Origin: Alphaproteobacteria bacterium
GTDB taxonomy: Bacteria > Pseudomonadota > Alphaproteobacteria > Micavibrionales > Micavibrionaceae
NCBI GenBank assembly: GCA_021776015.1
Contig: JAJFGT010000029.1
Coordinates: 1-9,223, forward strand
Reading direction: 5' to 3'
Length of the DNA stretch: 9,223 nt
Shown here: positions 1-6,466 of the stretch, one piece after another
How the letters are laid out: the number at the start of each line of letters is the position of its first letter
Position numbering within the stretch: the first letter of the stretch is position 1
Program-made: the position numbers and the translations under genes
Notes under the pieces: generated by a model
Told to the model about the DNA's origin: nothing
The model's input: only the letters and a program-made list of their open reading frames with translations
Database searches by the model: none

Positions 1-85
1 CTTCAGGTTGAACAGGTAGCCCCTTACAAGCTACAAGTCCAAAAACTAATGCTGTTGTAGTTAATGATTTGTATAATATATTCAT
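1..85 (-). CDS. lipoprotein precursor, N-terminal 28 codons only (truncated by window edge)
   Basis: An ATG at 85 opens a frame that stays open to the window edge and reads MNILYKSLTTTALVFGLVAC then KGLPVQPE. This is a typical type II (lipoprotein) signal peptide: a short N-region with one Lys (K6), a hydrophobic stretch (about T9-A19), and a lipobox LVAC with the lipidated Cys at residue 20. The residue after the Cys is Lys rather than Asp, which by the E. coli Lol rule favours outer-membrane sorting. A purine-rich AGAGAGAAGAAG lies just upstream of the ATG. The mature domain is outside the window, so the function is unknown. Being 108 bp downstream of an RND pump gene on the same strand it could be an outer-membrane efflux factor, but the visible mature start lacks the usual GPDY-type sequence of that family. 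A small unrelated lipoprotein is equally possible. Confidence 0.75.
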   Translation of the reverse strand, partial: MNILYKSLTTTALVFGLVACKGLPVQPE

Positions 86-122
86 AACTTCTTCTCTCTA
101 TTATCGTCTAAGTAAATATAAA

Positions 123-139
123 GACATAGACATAACATA
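123..139. repeat. short tandem repeat GACATA, about 2.8 copies, upstream of the lipoprotein gene
   Basis: The plus strand reads GACATA, GACATA, ACATA without interruption (on the coding strand TATGT, TATGTC, TATGTC). It sits 38-54 bp upstream of the lipoprotein ATG. On the coding strand a TATATT hexamer (115-120), five of six matches to a sigma70 -10 box, lies just downstream of it and would give a leader of about 23 nt. No convincing -35 box is present. The repeat could be an activator site compensating for a weak -35, or chance in AT-rich DNA. Confidence 0.3.
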
Positions 140-190
140 AACACAAATGAAAGAAAAGTTATTTTTCATATTCTTTGATCAACTTATCTC

Positions 191-210
191 GATTTAAAGC
201 TTTTTAAATC
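191..210. repeat. 8-bp inverted repeat overlapping the RND stop codon
   Basis: GATTTAAA (191-198) and TTTAAATC (203-210) are perfect inverted copies around a 4-base loop, GCTT on the plus strand. The pump stop codon TAA (194-196) lies inside one arm. The stem is almost entirely A-T and no T-tract follows on the coding strand, so it is a weak candidate for a terminator. It might act as a 3'-end processing or stability element, or be chance. Confidence 0.3.
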
Positions 211-3200
211 TTTGTCGTATTTGATGAGGAAGATACAGCGCACACGGTGTAACAATAAGTGTTAAAACTGTTGAAAAGGATAATCCAAAAACAATAGCCG
301 ATGAAAGCTGAACCCACCATTGTGTGGAAGGGGCTCCAATAGAAAGATCTCTTCCTAGAAAATCAATATTAACCTGAAGAACCATAGGAATAAGTCCTAA
401 AACTGTTGTAATCGTCGTAAGCATCACAGGGCGAAGTCTTTGCGCGCCTGTTCTCAAAATAGACCCAAATATATCATCCTTATTTTGCTTACTAATATGC
501 TGAAATGTATCAATCAATACGATATTATTATTTACAACAATTCCAGCTAACGCGATGACACCTACCCCTGTCATCACAATACTAAAAGGTTGACCCATAA
601 TTAACAGCCCCAGCATCACACCAATGGTTGAAAGAAGCACAGCGCTTAAGATGAGAAAACTATAATAAAAGCTATTAAATTGTGTAATAAGGATCAGAGC
701 CATAGCAAAGAGAGCCAGCATAAAAGCTTTCATTAAAAACGCTTGGGAGTTTTTCTGATCCTCATCCTCTCCTCTGAACATAATATTGACATCAGGATCA
801 ATTTTCTGAGAATTCAGTTCAAGCCATTGTTTCAGGTCAGTAATTTTTTGAGAAATATTAACGCCATCTGGAACATCCGCTTTAACAGTTAAAATACGTT
901 TTTGATTATTACGGTTAATCACGCCTGTTGCAGGGGATGCCGTTCGTTGAACAAAGTTTGAAATAGGAACCAATCCAGAATTTGTTTCAATACGTAGTTG
1001 ATCAAGCTGATCAAGGGTTCTTTCATCTCTAGGATAACGAATAACAATATCTATTTCATCATGGCTATCATCAGGACGATAGTCAGAAACTTTTAGCCCA
1101 TATGTTACAAGACGAACATATTGTCCAACAAGAGATAGATTAACATCAAACTTAGCTGCTTGAGCTCGATCTACGGCTATATTCCACTGAATTCCAGAAA
1201 GAGAACGACTATCTTCTAAATCAATAAATCCTCCAATTTCATTTAGGGCTTCATAAACAAGATCGACCATAGGATCTATTTTTTCAGGAAAAAGGGATGA
1301 AATCTCGATTTGAACAGCCTTGCCACCTGGGGGGCCTGATTCTTGCTCTACAGTTTCTATTCTTATTCCTGCCAAATTCTTTGTATTTTCACGAACGATC
1401 TCAAGAATTTCACTCGCAGGGAGACGTTTATCCCAATCATCAAATTCCATCTGAATTTCACCAATAACGTCCTCTGCCCTATTTTGATTTCTCTGTCCAA
1501 ATTTTCCAACATTTGTATAAAAAATCTTTACGCCTTCTATCTCAATAATTTTATCTTCAACAGTTTTAAGAATTGTGTCTTTTTCATCAACGGAGAGATT
1601 GCCTCGTGCATGAACAAGGATAGATGCCATATCAGGCTCTATATTCGGAAAAAACTCTACACCTTTTCCAATTTTCCCATACGTGACAACCACTAAAACC
1701 AGAAGAACGATAACAGAGGGAATAACAAGCCATGATTTTTTAAGAAGAACTTCAAGGAGTCTAACATACCCTCCTGCAAAGCCTTTTAACTGCCGAACAT
1801 CTCCTGTATCTGAAGAGGGCGCTGACTTATCTTTAGGGAGCTCTTTATCATCAGGATTGGAATGTCCAATAAGACTTCCCAAAACAGGTACAAAAATAAG
1901 GGCCATAAAAAGAGAGGAAAACAAAATAGCCATTAGAGTTAACGGCATATATTTCATAAATTCACCGACAGTATCTGGCCAGAATAATAAAGGCGCAAAT
2001 GCTGCAAGTGTTGTTATCGTCGAGGCAATAATTGGCCATGCCATACGATGAGAGGCTGCTTTATAAGCCTCTGTTTTATTATATCCCTCTGCCAGCTTTC
2101 TGTTGGCATATTCTGTCACAACAATAGCCCCATCAACGAGCATTCCAATTGACATGATCAACGCAAACAGAACAACAATGTTAATTGTAAGACCACTTAT
2201 AAATAAAAAAAGGATACCACTTAGAAACGCCCCTGGTATAGCAACACCAACTAACAATGCCGAACGAAACCCAAGCGCAACAACAATAACAATCATCACA
2301 AGCAAAACAGCACTAATCATATTGTTCTGCAAATCTTTAAGCATATCTCTAATATTTTTTGAATTGTCTAAAATAAAATTAACTTGAAGAGCCGATTGAA
2401 GAGCTGGAGGCCATGATTTTTCTTCCTCACGAACCAAGTCTTTAACCCGTTCAATAGTATCAATAACATTCTCTCCTGTACGCTTTACAATATTCAATCC
2501 TACAGCTGATTTTCCATTAATATAGGCGTATGTTTCTGGAGATTTGAATGTTTTTTTGATCTGTGCAATATCCCCTAATTTAATAACGGAATCTCCAGAC
2601 ACATGGACAGGCATGTTCATAACGTCTGAGACAGACTTAAACACTCCAGGAACCTCGATAGAAAATTCTCCAACCTCAGATTCCATATTTCCTGCTGCAA
2701 CAAGACGATTTGAAACAGCAAAAAAATCAAGAAGTTCATTCCCTCTGAGACCATAACTTTCAAGAAGAGCAGGTTGAAGAACAATTTCAACAAGTTCCTC
2801 TTGATCTCCTACAATATTCACAGACAGGACAGAAGGAAGAGATTCAATCTTATCCTGAAGGTCTCGTGCCATTTTAATAAGAATACGGTCATCGACATCT
2901 CCAGAAAGCATCACAGCCAAGACAGGAAATAAACTAAAATTAACTTCTGTGACCTCAGGCTCACTAGTCATACTATCAGGAAGATTTATTTTTCCTTGAT
3001 CAACAGCACGTTGCACATCTTCTAGTGCTGTATCTTTATCAAATCCAGCTTGAAATTCGAGTAAAACAACACCTCCTCCTTGATAAGCCGTTGATTTCAT
3101 ATCCTTAACACCTTCTATAGATGTTAATTCTTGCTCCATAGGACGAATTAAAAGACGCTCACTATCTGTTGGAGAAATTCCCTCAAGAGCCATTGAAACA

Positions 3201-3343
3201 TAGATGTTAGGAATATCGATATCTGGAGAAGATTCTTTAGGAATAGCCTGATAAGAATATAGCCCTATGATCAAAATCAAAGCAAGCAGTGTCAGGACTG
3301 TTCGTCTACGGATAAAAGCATCTGAAATAAATGTACTGATCAC
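194..3343 (-). CDS. RND-family efflux pump, inner-membrane permease (AcrB/MdtB-like superfamily)
   Basis: A full-length resistance-nodulation-division transporter of 1049 residues, the usual family size (about 1000-1050). It should exchange protons for substrates exported from the periplasm or inner membrane, working with the adaptor encoded just upstream. The internal duplication is visible: TM1 at about 13-32, a large periplasmic loop (33-340), a TM2-TM6 block (about 341-492), a charged cytoplasmic linker (about 495-522), TM7 (about 538-555), a second loop (556-867), then TM8-TM12 (about 868-1035). The N-terminal periplasmic region carries PKESSPDIDIPN and a porter segment VQRAVDQ. TM4 has IGMLVDGAIVV with D404 as the likely relay acidic residue, and Gly where AcrB has a second Asp. 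TM10 reads GIVVNNNIVLID, Asn where AcrB has the relay Lys. Translation starts with GTG at 3343, overlapping the adaptor stop by 4 bp; no strong Shine-Dalgarno is seen, which suggests translational coupling. The substrate cannot be inferred. Confidence 0.95.
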   Translation of the reverse strand: MISTFISDAFIRRRTVLTLLALILIIGLYSYQAIPKESSPDIDIPNIYVSMALEGISPTDSERLLIRPMEQELTSIEGVKDMKSTAYQGGGVVLLEFQAGFDKDTALEDVQRAVDQGKINLPDSMTSEPEVTEVNFSLFPVLAVMLSGDVDDRILIKMARDLQDKIESLPSVLSVNIVGDQEELVEIVLQPALLESYGLRGNELLDFFAVSNRLVAAGNMESEVGEFSIEVPGVFKSVSDVMNMPVHVSGDSVIKLGDIAQIKKTFKSPETYAYINGKSAVGLNIVKRTGENVIDTIERVKDLVREEEKSWPPALQSALQVNFILDNSKNIRDMLKDLQNNMISAVLLVMIVIVVALGFRSALLVGVAIPGAFLSGILFLFISGLTINIVVLFALIMSIGMLVDGAIVVTEYANRKLAEGYNKTEAYKAASHRMAWPIIASTITTLAAFAPLLFWPDTVGEFMKYMPLTLMAILFSSLFMALIFVPVLGSLIGHSNPDDKELPKDKSAPSSDTGDVRQLKGFAGGYVRLLEVLLKKSWLVIPSVIVLLVLVVVTYGKIGKGVEFFPNIEPDMASILVHARGNLSVDEKDTILKTVEDKIIEIEGVKIFYTNVGKFGQRNQNRAEDVIGEIQMEFDDWDKRLPASEILEIVRENTKNLAGIRIETVEQESGPPGGKAVQIEISSLFPEKIDPMVDLVYEALNEIGGFIDLEDSRSLSGIQWNIAVDRAQAAKFDVNLSLVGQYVRLVTYGLKVSDYRPDDSHDEIDIVIRYPRDERTLDQLDQLRIETNSGLVPISNFVQRTASPATGVINRNNQKRILTVKADVPDGVNISQKITDLKQWLELNSQKIDPDVNIMFRGEDEDQKNSQAFLMKAFMLALFAMALILITQFNSFYYSFLILSAVLLSTIGVMLGLLIMGQPFSIVMTGVGVIALAGIVVNNNIVLIDTFQHISKQNKDDIFGSILRTGAQRLRPVMLTTITTVLGLIPMVLQVNIDFLGRDLSIGAPSTQWWVQLSSAIVFGLSFSTVLTLIVTPCALYLPHQIRQRFKKL

Positions 3344-4461
3344 GGCAACATATCTTTCTGTATGTCTGTACGCTGTGTACTCATATCTAACTCTAATATT
3401 GTAGGTACGACTTCTTGTCCATCTTCTACAAAATCTTGTCCTTGTATAATCAGTGATATTTCATCTTGAAGACCTAAGACCCAATTATAACCCTCCCTTG
3501 AAGACAGAATTTCAATAGGATGAAATTGAACTTTATTTTCTAAATCCAATGAACGTACGCCTATATCTCCCTGATCATTTAAAACAAGACTAGAAGAAGG
3601 AATTTTGTGTGCTTTTTTTGAAGGTAAAGGAATTGAAAGTTCTACTGTCATCCCTTCTTTGATTTTTAAATCTTTATTTGCAAGACTAATCTCAACAGGG
3701 AAAGTTCGAGTTTTTTCTTCTGCACTCACAGAAATATAACTAACCACACCTTCCAATTCTGTTTTGTCCATCAAGGTAATAAGAACAGTTTTCCCTAATT
3801 TAATAGGTTGAATATCACGTTCTGAAACAAAAACTTTAAACTTAATCGGATCCAGATCTACAATTTTAACAATATCTTGTCCTATATCAAGGAAATCACC
3901 AATTTCTATATATTGACGATCTACAACTCCATCAAAAGGGGCTACAATCTGTGTATTCTTAAGGTTTAACTCTGCTCGTTCTAGCTCTGCCCGTGCAGAC
4001 TCTAACTCTGCTCTTGTTTCAGCAACACGAACTGTTGAATTCAATCCCTCTGTTTTAAGTTTTAATGCGGCATTATATTCAATCTCTTTTTGACGAACTC
4101 TATATTCAGCTTCTTTGACACGAATTTGGCGATCATCTTTTTTGAGAGCAATAAGAGGATCTCCTGCTAAAACAATCGAGCCTTTCTGCCTGATGATTTC
4201 TTCAACTTGTGCTGATATTTCAGCCTTAAGAGTGACAGTACGAGAGGCAAGAGATCTACCATTTACAACTAGGTAATGAACAAAGCTCTGCGCTACAAAT
4301 GGCTGAACCAGAACAGATTGTATAGGCTTATTGCCTATTTTTTCAGCAAGGACTTTATTTTGATTGAGAGAAGAGGTCTCATTAGAAAACAATCCAGACA
4401 GAATCCAAACCGTGGCTAAAATACAAATTAACCCTGCAATGATAAGTGATGATTTCTGCAC
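3340..4461 (-). CDS. RND efflux periplasmic adaptor (membrane fusion protein, HlyD/AcrA family)
   Basis: A 373-residue adaptor that would link the RND pump to an outer-membrane channel. One N-terminal hydrophobic segment (about residues 6-25) anchors it in the inner membrane. There is no proper lipobox, so it is a transmembrane rather than a lipid-anchored adaptor. Domains in order: first half of the barrel-sandwich (lipoyl-like) fold at about 68-105, with AEISAQVEEIIRQKGSIVLAGDPL; an alpha-hairpin coiled coil at about 108-168, rich in Glu, Arg, Ala and Leu; the second barrel-sandwich half, VAPFDGVVDRQYIEIGDFL, at about 173-191; a beta-barrel at about 203-275; and a membrane-proximal domain to the C-terminus. 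The start is GTG at 4461, chosen because AGAGGAG (4467-4473) lies 5 nt upstream and the signal anchor follows at once. Its TGA overlaps the GTG of the pump gene (GTGA, 3340-3343), so the two form one operon. The hairpin is short, about 30 residues per helix. Confidence 0.93.
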   Translation of the reverse strand: MQKSSLIIAGLICILATVWILSGLFSNETSSLNQNKVLAEKIGNKPIQSVLVQPFVAQSFVHYLVVNGRSLASRTVTLKAEISAQVEEIIRQKGSIVLAGDPLIALKKDDRQIRVKEAEYRVRQKEIEYNAALKLKTEGLNSTVRVAETRAELESARAELERAELNLKNTQIVAPFDGVVDRQYIEIGDFLDIGQDIVKIVDLDPIKFKVFVSERDIQPIKLGKTVLITLMDKTELEGVVSYISVSAEEKTRTFPVEISLANKDLKIKEGMTVELSIPLPSKKAHKIPSSSLVLNDQGDIGVRSLDLENKVQFHPIEILSSREGYNWVLGLQDEISLIIQGQDFVEDGQEVVPTILELDMSTQRTDIQKDMLP

Positions 4462-4466
4462 GAACG

Positions 4467-4473
4467 CTCCTCT
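4467..4473 (-). promoter_or_regulatory. ribosome-binding site of the efflux adaptor
   Basis: AGAGGAG on the coding strand, 5 nt before the GTG at 4461. It is the best Shine-Dalgarno match in the window and decides for the GTG start. Confidence 0.8.
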
Positions 4474-4497
4474 ATCCTTTTATATATGGAGAGGCGA

Positions 4498-4526
4498 ATT
4501 TTATCACGATCCGAAGAGAAGGTCAC
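4498..4526 (-). promoter_or_regulatory. candidate sigma70-type promoter of the efflux operon
   Basis: On the coding strand the hexamers GTGACC (4521-4526) and TAAAAT (4498-4503) are separated by 17 bp. They match the TTGACA and TATAAT consensus at 4 of 6 and 5 of 6 positions. Transcription would start near 4491, giving a leader of about 30 nt that contains the AGAGGAG ribosome-binding site. The site lies in the 85-bp gap between typA and the adaptor gene. No terminator is visible in that gap, so read-through from typA is also possible. No clear regulator operator was recognised. Confidence 0.55.
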
Positions 4527-4546
4527 TTACAAATATAGCTTCTTAA

Positions 4547-6376
4547 TTATGAACCTGTTTTTATCGCTTTTTTGGCAAGTGTTCGATCTGATGGAGAAAG
4601 ATGTTTCTTTCTAAGACGCAAATTAAGAGGCGTTACTTCAACCAATTCATCATCATTAACATAGGACATCATTTCTTCTAAACTCATAACTCGATGTGGT
4701 GTCAAAGTTACACTTTCATCAGTTCCAGAGGCCCGTACATTACTCAGCTTCTTTCCCTTCAATACGTTAATATCCAGATCATTACCTCGTGTATGCTCTC
4801 CCACAATCATACCTTGATAAACTTTCTCTCCGGCACCAACAAACATAACACCTCGATCTTCTAGATTGAAAAGAGCATAAGGGACAGCATTTCCTTTATC
4901 TGTTGAGATTAAGACTCCATAATGTCGTCCTGCAATATCTCCTTTATAGGGTGCATACGAATGGAAAAGACGATTCATTAAGCCTGTCCCACGTGTATCT
5001 GTTAAAAATTGAGACTGATACCCAATTAAACCTCGAGATGGAGCAAAGAAAATAATCCGTGTTTTCCCTGCGCCTGATGGACGCATTTCTTGAAGCTCTG
5101 CTTTACGTTGAGTCATTTTTTCAATGACCGTTCCTGTGTATTCATCATCTACATCGATGATCACTTCTTCATATGGCTCTTGTTTTTTTCCATCTATAGT
5201 TTTAATCAAAACACGAGGCCGAGATACTGAAAGTTCGAATCCTTCCCGACGCATTGTTTCAATCAAGACACCCAACTGAAGCTCTCCTCGTCCAGCAAGC
5301 TCAAAAGCATCCTTTTCAGCTGTTTCTGATACTCTTACAGCAACATTGGTTTCTGCTTCTGCCCGCAAACGATCACGAATCATAATTGAAGTGAGTTTTT
5401 TTCCTTCTGTTCCAGCCAAAGGAGAATTATTTACAGAAATTGTAACGGCCATAGTTGGAGGATCAATAGGTTGAGATTTAATAGGAACATCAACAGAAAG
5501 ATCACAGATTGTATCTGAGACAGATGTTTTTTTCATACCCGCAACACAGATAATATCTCCCGCTTGCGCTGAATCTACAGGAACACGATCAATACCATGG
5601 AAAGACAAAAGTTTTGTTAAACGAAATGTCTCAACAGTTTTACCGTCTAATCCCATTGCTTTAACACTCATATTTGTCTTAGCCGTTCCAGAGTAAACAC
5701 GCCCTGTCAAAACACGCCCTAGAAAAGGGTCTGCTTGCAGTAGTGTCGCCAACATACTAAAAGGAGCGTCAGAATTTACGTCTGGAGCAGGGACATGCTT
5801 AACAATCAAATCCAACAAAGGTTCTAAATTTTCACGTGCACCATTTTCTAAATCATCTGTGCACCATCCATCACGACCAGAAGCATACATAATAGGGAAA
5901 TCTAATTGTTCCTCTGTCGCATCTAAAGATATGAACAAGTCAAAGACCTCATCTAGAACTTCGTTTGGACGAGCATCTCCACGGTCAATTTTATTGATGA
6001 TAACAATAGGCTTTAGCCCTAAATTAAGAGCTTTACCAAGAACGAATTTTGTTTGTGGAAGGGGTCCTTCTGCAGAGTCTGTTAACAAAATAACACCATC
6101 TGCCATACTCAATACACGCTCAACTTCTCCTCCGAAGTCAGCATGACCAGGTGTGTCAATAATATTAATCTTGGTATCTTTCCAATGAACAGACGTACAT
6201 TTAGCTAAAATTGTAATACCGCGCTCTTTTTCAAGATCATTTGAATCCATGACACGTTCATCAACTTGCTGATTTTGACGAAATGTTCCGCTTTGTTGAA
6301 GGATAGAATCAATCAACGTTGTTTTGCCATGGTCAACGTGGGCAATAATTGCAATATTTCTTAAAGTCTGGGTCAT
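4547..6376 (-). CDS. typA: ribosome-associated translational GTPase TypA/BipA
   Basis: A complete TypA/BipA of 609 residues from the chosen start (E. coli BipA is 607). Family members bind the 70S ribosome at the EF-G site and support 50S assembly and growth under cold or other stress. All G motifs are present: G1 AHVDHGKTT (12-20), G2 RGITI (52-56), G3 DTPGH (74-78), G4 NKID (128-131) and G5 SGRDGW (166-171). A beta-barrel domain II follows (about 204-295), then EF-G III-like (about 308-380) and EF-G V-like (about 398-480) domains. The C-terminal domain specific to TypA (about 481-609) contains the conserved KKLSNVRASGTDE. The ATG at 6376 is preferred over an in-frame GTG at 6385: a GAGAG lies 8 nt before the ATG but abuts the GTG, and the family starts close to LRNIAIIAHVDHGKTT. 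It lies about 90 bp after pheT with no terminator between, so co-transcription is possible. Confidence 0.97.
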   Translation of the reverse strand: MTQTLRNIAIIAHVDHGKTTLIDSILQQSGTFRQNQQVDERVMDSNDLEKERGITILAKCTSVHWKDTKINIIDTPGHADFGGEVERVLSMADGVILLTDSAEGPLPQTKFVLGKALNLGLKPIVIINKIDRGDARPNEVLDEVFDLFISLDATEEQLDFPIMYASGRDGWCTDDLENGARENLEPLLDLIVKHVPAPDVNSDAPFSMLATLLQADPFLGRVLTGRVYSGTAKTNMSVKAMGLDGKTVETFRLTKLLSFHGIDRVPVDSAQAGDIICVAGMKKTSVSDTICDLSVDVPIKSQPIDPPTMAVTISVNNSPLAGTEGKKLTSIMIRDRLRAEAETNVAVRVSETAEKDAFELAGRGELQLGVLIETMRREGFELSVSRPRVLIKTIDGKKQEPYEEVIIDVDDEYTGTVIEKMTQRKAELQEMRPSGAGKTRIIFFAPSRGLIGYQSQFLTDTRGTGLMNRLFHSYAPYKGDIAGRHYGVLISTDKGNAVPYALFNLEDRGVMFVGAGEKVYQGMIVGEHTRGNDLDINVLKGKKLSNVRASGTDESVTLTPHRVMSLEEMMSYVNDDELVEVTPLNLRLRKKHLSPSDRTLAKKAIKTGS

Positions 6377-6378
6377 TT

Positions 6379-6415
6379 TGTACACTCTCTATTTTATGTC
6401 TCGCGCATGTGTACA
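6379..6415. repeat. 7-bp inverted repeat TGTACAC/GTGTACA bracketing the typA ribosome-binding site
   Basis: TGTACAC at 6379-6385 and GTGTACA at 6409-6415 are perfect inverted copies separated by 23 bp. The arm nearest the gene ends 2 bp before the typA ATG (6376), and the purine-rich GAGAG (6385-6389) lies at the edge of that arm and in the loop. In RNA transcribed from upstream it could fold into a 7-bp stem that affects initiation. In DNA it could be an operator for a dimeric regulator. Both readings are inference. Confidence 0.4.
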
Positions 6416-6466
6416 GGGAAATGGCAAGATAATCCAGTAGAATATGAACTATAGCTCAAAAATGCT

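Noticed and set aside
100..105. GATAAT before the lipoprotein gene, considered as a -10 box.
   Set aside because: It would start transcription about 8 nt from the ATG, inside the ribosome-binding region, and lacks a -35 at proper distance.
1343..2387. Plus-strand open frames of about 94-122 codons opposite the RND gene.
   Set aside because: They lie wholly antisense to a well-conserved transporter, have low-complexity compositions unlike real proteins, and no ribosome-binding sites or domains.
4364..4546. Plus-strand 60-codon frame spanning the adaptor start and the typA-adaptor gap.
   Set aside because: It overlaps the adaptor coding start and its promoter, and its sequence shows no recognisable protein features.
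5859..6146. Plus-strand 95-codon frame opposite the typA GTPase domain.
   Set aside because: It is a shadow of the conserved GTPase reading frame on the other strand.
6377..6385. GTG at 6385 as the typA start (three extra residues, VYK before the ATG).
   Set aside because: The purine-rich ribosome-binding sequence directly abuts this GTG, while it is well spaced for the ATG at 6376.
6391..6396. TAAAAT hexamer before typA, considered as a -10 box.
   Set aside because: Its start point would fall near 6384, cutting into the ribosome-binding site and leaving about 8 nt of leader, and no -35 lies at 16-18 bp.
6446..6457. Near-palindrome GAACTATAGCTC between pheT and typA, considered as an operator or terminator.
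   Set aside because: It has an internal mismatch pair, no loop and no T-tract, and such 12-mers are common in AT-rich DNA.
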